Positions 6,039-9,385 of a stretch of 9,385 nucleotides of DNA are shown here, one piece after another. Made by a program: the position numbers and the translations under genes. The stretch lies in the NCBI GenBank assembly GCA_964637655.1, contig CAZWUZ010000097.1:1-9385 (forward strand). Direction: 5' to 3'. The notes below the pieces were generated by a model, which saw only the letters and a program-made list of their open reading frames with translations, made no database searches and was not told the origin of the DNA. The DNA is from CAZWUZ01 sp964637655 [NCBI: uncultured bacterium] (GTDB taxonomy: Bacteria > DAOPZR01). How positions within the stretch are numbered: the first letter of the stretch is position 1; the number at the start of each line of letters is the position of its first letter.

Positions 6039-7300
6039 GCGTCATCACCCTCGTCGACCTGCGACAGCACCTCGGCGATGAACCGCGTGCGGTCGGTGGC
6101 GAGATCGACCGCCACGCCGCCATGACTGCCGTCGGCCCCGCGCAGAATGCGCAGCAGCGGACGCATCGGCACGCGCGGATTGGCACCCGCGACCACCGCC
6201 ACCTCGCTGGTGTTGAGGCGCACCACCGACCCGACGGGATAGAGGGCGAGGTTGTCGAGCAGGGCGCGCACCACATCGGGCAGCAGCGCGCGTCCCGCCA
6301 TGCCGAGCACCAGCTTGAGCCCGGCGTAGGGGAGGTAGGGATCGCGGTAGAGGCGCGGCGAGATGAAACGCTCGTAGGTATCCGCGACGGCAACGATCTG
6401 TGCCAGCCGGGAGATGGCCGTGCCCTCGAGCGCCTGCGGGTAGCCCGACCCGTCGAGCCGCTCATGATGCTGATGCACCGCGGTCACCACATCCGTATCG
6501 ATCTTGCGCGCCGTCCCGAGAATTTCCGCACCCCAGGCGGGATGCGCCTTGAGTTGCATGCGTTCCGCCAGTCCGAGCGCGGCCGCCGGGGTCTCCGTCG
6601 TGCCCGCCGGCAGGCGGGTCATGCCGATATCGTGCAGCAGCGCCGCCAGTCCCGCCTGCACCTGCTCCTCCGGCGCCAGTTTCATGGTTGCCGCCACCTG
6701 CAGCGCCAGCACCGCGACATTGACCGAATGCGCCGCCAGGTCGAAGGCGCCATGGCGCGCGCGCCGCTGCACCAGCGCCAGCAGCGGCTGCTGCCCGTCG
6801 AGCAGCGCCTCGTCGAGCGCGACGATGCACTCGCGCAGCGGCCCGCCATCGATACGCCGCCGCACCTCCTGCCCGGCAATGACCTCGAGCAGCAGCGCGT
6901 AGGCGTCCTGCCACGCCGCCTGCGCCTGCTGCCGCCCGGCCGCGGCGGAATCAGCCAGCGCGCTCAGCGCTGCACGCGCGTCACCAAACAGCGCGTCGAT
7001 CGCACCCGCCTGCCCGTCACCGTCGCCGGCAGCCGCCGCGTCAGCCGCCGCCGCAAACGCGGCGTCCTCGTCCGCCTTGCCCGTGGTGAGCGCGGCCTGC
7101 GCCTCCGGCGTATTCTGCACATAGGCAAAGGCCACGTTGCGGCGCTGCAACACGGCGATGGCGCGCTCGTTGAGCACCGCTTTCTTTTCCAGCAGGACGC
7201 CGCCCCCCGGCTCGACGATATGGTCGGCAAGCACCATGCCGGGCCGCAGGTGGCGCAGCGCCACGCGTAGCGCCGGTTGCAGGAGTGACTGGTTTTTCAT
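6035..7300 (-). CDS. HD-GYP domain protein, probable c-di-GMP phosphodiesterase
   Basis: This 421-residue protein has an N-terminal regulatory segment (residues ~10-62: LRPGMVLADHIVEPGGGVLL, then AIAVLQRRNVAFAYV) of the type that often precedes HD-GYP domains. An Ala/Gly/Asp-rich linker (~63-125) follows, then a full HD-GYP domain: H191 (AAHSVNVAVLA), HD pair H223-D224 (LLHDIGMTRLP), H253 (KAHPAWG), HHERLDGSGYP (278-288) and D307 (AVADTYE). All metal-binding His/Asp positions are present, so hydrolysis of c-di-GMP to pGpG or GMP is likely. The Lys usually following HDxG is Met here. No membrane segment is visible, so it is cytosolic. An upstream in-frame extension to 7513 overlaps the SPOR coding region and is not protein-like, so I start at ATG 7300. 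That ATG lies one base after the TAG of the SPOR frame; no clear Shine-Dalgarno is present, consistent with coupled translation. Confidence 0.92.
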   Translation of the reverse strand: MKNQSLLQPALRVALRHLRPGMVLADHIVEPGGGVLLEKKAVLNERAIAVLQRRNVAFAYVQNTPEAQAALTTGKADEDAAFAAAADAAAAGDGDGQAGAIDALFGDARAALSALADSAAAGRQQAQAAWQDAYALLLEVIAGQEVRRRIDGGPLRECIVALDEALLDGQQPLLALVQRRARHGAFDLAAHSVNVAVLALQVAATMKLAPEEQVQAGLAALLHDIGMTRLPAGTTETPAAALGLAERMQLKAHPAWGAEILGTARKIDTDVVTAVHQHHERLDGSGYPQALEGTAISRLAQIVAVADTYERFISPRLYRDPYLPYAGLKLVLGMAGRALLPDVVRALLDNLALYPVGSVVRLNTSEVAVVAGANPRVPMRPLLRILRGADGSHGGVAVDLATDRTRFIAEVLSQVDEGDDA

Positions 7301-7301
7301 G

Positions 7302-7622
7302 CTACCACTGTGCCACGAATCCGTTGTGGCCGGCGCGCTGCAGCGCGAGGCGCTGTTCTTCCGCCTGCGCCCGCGTCTGCAGGCGGCCCGCGCGGACGCG
7401 GTACCAGGTGGCGCCATTGACCTGTGCGCTCTGGATGTCGACCGGGGTCCACCCCGCTGCCGCCAGCTGCCGCGCCAGTTCGTCAGCGCGCGCCCGCTGC
7501 GGGAAAGCCGCAACCTGCACCGTCCAGATGCCGGTGGCCGCCGGCGCGGGACGCACCGCCGGGTCAGGCGCCGACGCCACGCCGGAGAGTTCCGCCAGCG
7601 CCGCGCGCGCGCGGTGCCTCAA
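7302..7622 (-). CDS. SPOR-domain C-terminus of the frameshifted TPR-SPOR gene
   Basis: This frame encodes a C-terminal SPOR (Sporulation-related repeat) domain, which binds denuded peptidoglycan glycan strands at division or growth sites. The domain pattern is GIWTVQVAAFPQRARADELA, RQLAAAGWTPV, ATWYRVRAGRLQTRAQAEEQ and a final GFVAQW. It is preceded by an Ala/Pro linker (DPAVRPAPAATG). The only start upstream is a TTG at 7622 without a ribosome-binding site, and the protein would lack any export signal. It therefore makes sense only as the end of the preceding TPR gene, which reads the same DNA in another frame. Joining the two at the (CG)6 tract gives EAPRARAALAEL and a protein of about 344 residues. 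The stop TAG is one base from the HD-GYP ATG. Domain call strong; an independent gene is unlikely. Confidence 0.7.
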   Translation of the reverse strand: MRHRARAALAELSGVASAPDPAVRPAPAATGIWTVQVAAFPQRARADELARQLAAAGWTPVDIQSAQVNGATWYRVRAGRLQTRAQAEEQRLALQRAGHNGFVAQW

Positions 7623-8337
7623 GCGACCCGGAAAAACGTTCCACTACCTGCCGGTAGGCGACGGCTGCCTGCGCGGCATCGTTGAGCCGGCGATGGCATT
7701 CGCCCAGATGGAAATACGTCCAGCTCCGGTAGGCGCTGCCGGGATAGCCGACCAGCAGGTTGTGCAGCGTGGCTACGGCATCGGTCCAGCGGCGTTCATC
7801 CATCAGCGCCTGGGCCAGCGCCGCCTCCGCGCGGTCGAGCCCGGTCAGGTGGGGATGGCGCTGCGCCAGCGTGCGCAGCAGCGCCGCCGCCTCCGCCGCC
7901 CGCCCCTGCCGCAACTGCGCCAGTGCCGCGTAGTACGCGGCATCCGCCGCCGCCGCGGTCGCGCTGAAATCGCTGACCACGCGTTCGCCCCACAACGCCG
8001 CGCGCTGGTACTCACCGCGCAGCAGCGCGAGACGGATCAGATGGACCAGCGCCGCCGCGCGCAGTTCCGGATCGAGATCATTCCCTGCGCTCGCCTGCAG
8101 CAGGTAGCGTTCGCGTTCCGCGATCGTGGTTGACGCCAGGCCCCGGTAATAGGCCGCCAGCGCCACGCGGGCCGGCGGTTTGCCCAGCGGCTGACGCAGG
8201 TACTCGTCGGTGAGCGTGCGCACCTGCGCGAATTCCCCGCGCCCGTACGCCGCCGCCGCATCGTCAACCGGGTCAGCCATTGCCGGCGCTGCCGCCAGCC
8301 AGCACAGCAGCACCGCCATCATCCGCCATCCGCTCAT
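7564..8337 (-). CDS. Secreted TPR-repeat protein, frameshifted before its SPOR domain
   Basis: The 257-residue frame begins with a signal peptide (MSGWRMMAVLLCWLAAAPAMA|D, cleavage near residue 21), so the product acts in the periplasm. It continues with helical tetratricopeptide-like repeats (~25-240), for example AAYGRGEFAQVRTLTDEYL, AALAQLRQGRAAEAAALLRT, ALAQALMDERRWTDAVATLH and YFHLGECHRRLNDAAQAAVA. Such proteins scaffold envelope complexes. The last 15 or so codons (RGAGGTLRRGVGA) are frameshift noise. The natural continuation, ARAALAEL plus linker and SPOR domain, lies in the next frame down to base 7302. The shift needed is +1 (equivalently loss of one base or gain of two), most likely at the (CG)6 tract 7602-7613. 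A sequencing error is possible. The ATG overlaps the lytic transglycosylase stop (ATGA), with GGAGG 10 bases upstream. Together with that neighbour it suggests peptidoglycan turnover. Confidence 0.75.
   Translation of the reverse strand: MSGWRMMAVLLCWLAAAPAMADPVDDAAAAYGRGEFAQVRTLTDEYLRQPLGKPPARVALAAYYRGLASTTIAERERYLLQASAGNDLDPELRAAALVHLIRLALLRGEYQRAALWGERVVSDFSATAAAADAAYYAALAQLRQGRAAEAAALLRTLAQRHPHLTGLDRAEAALAQALMDERRWTDAVATLHNLLVGYPGSAYRSWTYFHLGECHRRLNDAAQAAVAYRQVVERFSGSLEAPRARGAGGTLRRGVGA
7602..7613. repeat. (CG)6 dinucleotide tract at the frameshift
   Basis: Twelve bases of perfect CG repeat fall exactly where the TPR frame must change to the SPOR frame. One more CG unit would give CCG CGC GCG CGC GCG GCG CTG, restoring PRARAAL and the whole downstream SPOR frame; loss of two units would also restore it. 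A T5 run on the - strand (bases 7632-7636) is a second possible slip site. Confidence 0.6.
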
Positions 8338-8915
8338 GCCGTTTCCGCCTCCTGCCGCAGATATGCCTGCACGCGCAGCAGCCGCGTGAACCGCCAGTGC
8401 CAGCGCTGCACCCGCTCGACAAACGCGCGCGTCTCCGCGTACGGGTGGGTGTCGCCGGCCGCCAGGCCCGGCACCGTCGCCGGTCCCCCGTTGTACGCCT
8501 GCAGCGCGCGGTCGAGCGTACCGAACCGTTGCACCAGCCCGGCCAGGTAATGGCAGCCGAGCCGGATATTGATCTCCGGGCGCGTCAGGTCGAGATCCGC
8601 GTCACGGTACCCGAGTTCCGCCCCGAGCGCCGCCGCCGTCGCCGGCATCAGCTGCATCAGGCCCACCGCCCCCGCCGCCGACCGCGCCTGCGGGTTGAAA
8701 CTGCTCTCCACGCAGATTACTGCCAGCACCGTCGCCGGCGCCAGGTGGCAGGCCCGCGCGTTCTCCTCAACCAGGTCGAGATAGAGCATGCGGTCGAGCA
8801 GGCGCCCGGCCGCGTCGCTGCGCACCCAGAGCACCGCCAGCACCAGCGCCGCGACCAGCACCACGACCAGCCGGCGGAAAAAGATCCGCCACGCCGCCGC
8901 CGGCAGCGCGCTCAC
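8334..8915 (-). CDS. Membrane-anchored SLT-family lytic transglycosylase
   Basis: This 193-residue protein cleaves the MurNAc-GlcNAc bond of peptidoglycan, forming 1,6-anhydro-muropeptides (GH23, SLT domain). An N-terminal membrane anchor (FFRRLVVVLVAALVLAVLWV, residues 12-31) with preceding Arg places the domain in the periplasm. All SLT motifs are present: catalytic E70 in CVESSFNPQARS, GAVGLMQLMPATA (82-94), NIRLGCHYL (116-124) and ALQAYNGGP (137-145). It is a short, minimal enzyme, without the long helical superhelix of Slt70, like many anchored one-domain forms. The GTG start at 8915 overlaps the miaB stop (GTGA) and its own stop overlaps the TPR ATG (ATGA). Translation is therefore probably coupled on both sides. 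Adjacency to the TPR-SPOR gene suggests joint action on the cell wall. Which Mlt/Slt subgroup it belongs to cannot be decided. Confidence 0.93.
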   Translation of the reverse strand: MSALPAAAWRIFFRRLVVVLVAALVLAVLWVRSDAAGRLLDRMLYLDLVEENARACHLAPATVLAVICVESSFNPQARSAAGAVGLMQLMPATAAALGAELGYRDADLDLTRPEINIRLGCHYLAGLVQRFGTLDRALQAYNGGPATVPGLAAGDTHPYAETRAFVERVQRWHWRFTRLLRVQAYLRQEAETA

Positions 8916-9385
8916 CCGATGACCCGCCCGTGCAGCACGCGGTTGCGACTGTGGGTGACATGCACCCGGACGGGAGTGCCGATGGTCCCGTCGCCGGTGG
9001 CGATGACGCCGCTGTTCTCCCGCGTGCGCCCGCGCACCATGCCGTCCGCCGCCTGTTCCACCAGCACCTCGACCATCTGCCCGGCGAAGGTTGCCGCCCG
9101 GGCGCGGGCCTGCGCGTCGAGCAGCGCCAGCAGTTCGCGATGCCGCGCCGCCACCACGGTATCCGGCACCCGGTCCGGCAACTCCGCCGCGCGCGTCCCC
9201 GGGCGCGGGGAGAACTTGAACACGAACCCCTGGGCAAACCCGACCGTGCGCACCAGCGCGAGGGTCGCCGCAAAATCATCGTCCGTCTCGCCGGGAAACC
9301 CGACGATGAAATCAGCGGCGAGCGCCAGCCCGGGCACCCGCGCCCGCAGGCGCGTCACCAGGTCGAGATACTGCGCCGCGGTGTA
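8912..9385 (-). CDS. miaB: MiaB tRNA methylthiotransferase, C-terminal part
   Basis: The last ~157 residues of a radical-SAM methylthiotransferase that converts i6A37 to ms2i6A37 in tRNAs reading UNN codons. The frame is open to the right window edge. Its first residues, YTAAQYLDLVTRLRARVPG, match the MiaB segment after the radical-SAM core, so the GTG at 9358 is internal. Visible signatures are DFIVGFPGETDDDF (end of the radical-SAM fold) and FKFSPRPGTRAAELPDRVP, which favours MiaB over RimO and MtaB. A C-terminal TRAM RNA-binding domain follows (GQMVEVLVE, GRTRENSGVI, IGTPVRVHVTH, LHGRVIG). The N-terminal UPF0004 domain and the CxxxCxxC cluster lie outside the window. It is the first visible gene of the leftward operon and ends in a GTGA overlap with the lytic transglycosylase. 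Confidence 0.92.
   Translation of the reverse strand, partial: YTAAQYLDLVTRLRARVPGLALAADFIVGFPGETDDDFAATLALVRTVGFAQGFVFKFSPRPGTRAAELPDRVPDTVVAARHRELLALLDAQARARAATFAGQMVEVLVEQAADGMVRGRTRENSGVIATGDGTIGTPVRVHVTHSRNRVLHGRVIG

Noticed and set aside
3831-6125. 764-codon + strand frame antisense to mutS
   Set aside because: The opposite strand encodes a complete canonical MutS; this frame is Arg/Gly-rich and domain-free, as expected from mirrored codon bias.
6607-6622. Inverted repeat CCCGCC-GGCA-GGCGGG inside the HD-GYP gene
   Set aside because: It encodes the conserved residues after the HD pair, has no T-run and lies in mid-gene.
6122-7270. 382-codon + strand frame antisense to the HD-GYP gene
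   Set aside because: Same cause: the mirror of a GC-rich gene with intact HD-GYP motifs.
7301-7513. 71-residue N-terminal extension of the HD-GYP frame
   Set aside because: It overlaps the SPOR coding region, is Arg/Ser-rich and unlike a protein domain. ATG 7300 begins just before the conserved N-terminal segment and directly follows the SPOR stop.

Overview
This is a GC-rich bacterial chromosomal segment that is almost entirely coding. One partial gene lies on the + strand (bases 3-932). Everything else is on the - strand and transcribed leftward. There are no tRNA or rRNA genes, no CRISPR array, no insertion sequence, and no gene-free stretch above 60 bases. The cell-envelope genes (SPOR domain, membrane-anchored lytic transglycosylase, signal peptides) suggest a Gram-negative-type organism. 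The ATP-cone plus uridine-kinase-like fusion and a Nif11-type precursor would fit the PVC group (Verrucomicrobiota, Kiritimatiellota, Lentisphaerota), but this is a weak inference.

Layout in transcription order, right to left: the C-terminal part of miaB (runs off the right edge); a membrane-anchored SLT lytic transglycosylase; a secreted TPR protein whose SPOR-domain C-terminus is out of frame (bases 7302-8337, shift near a (CG)6 tract); an HD-GYP signalling protein; mutS; a secreted protein of unknown function; then, after a 57-base gap, a P-loop nucleoside-kinase-like protein with an N-terminal ATP-cone; and 18 bases later a 96-residue Nif11-type leader-peptide precursor. The operon faces, tail to tail, the end of a BaiN/HI0933-family flavoprotein on the + strand, with a 49-base gap.

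From miaB to the secreted protein, the genes are linked by 4-base GTGA or ATGA stop/start overlaps, or by a single base, so they are very probably one translationally coupled transcript. The operon mixes tRNA modification and mismatch repair with peptidoglycan-related functions and c-di-GMP-type signalling. The kinase and Nif11 genes each have a strong Shine-Dalgarno sequence, and a weak candidate promoter sits in front of the kinase.

The most interesting item is the Nif11-type precursor. It has a textbook leader ending in VAGG and a short Gly-rich core with no cysteine, and no maturation enzyme is visible in the window. Next are the ATP-cone/kinase fusion and the frameshift at a dinucleotide repeat that separates the TPR and SPOR halves of a cell-wall protein.
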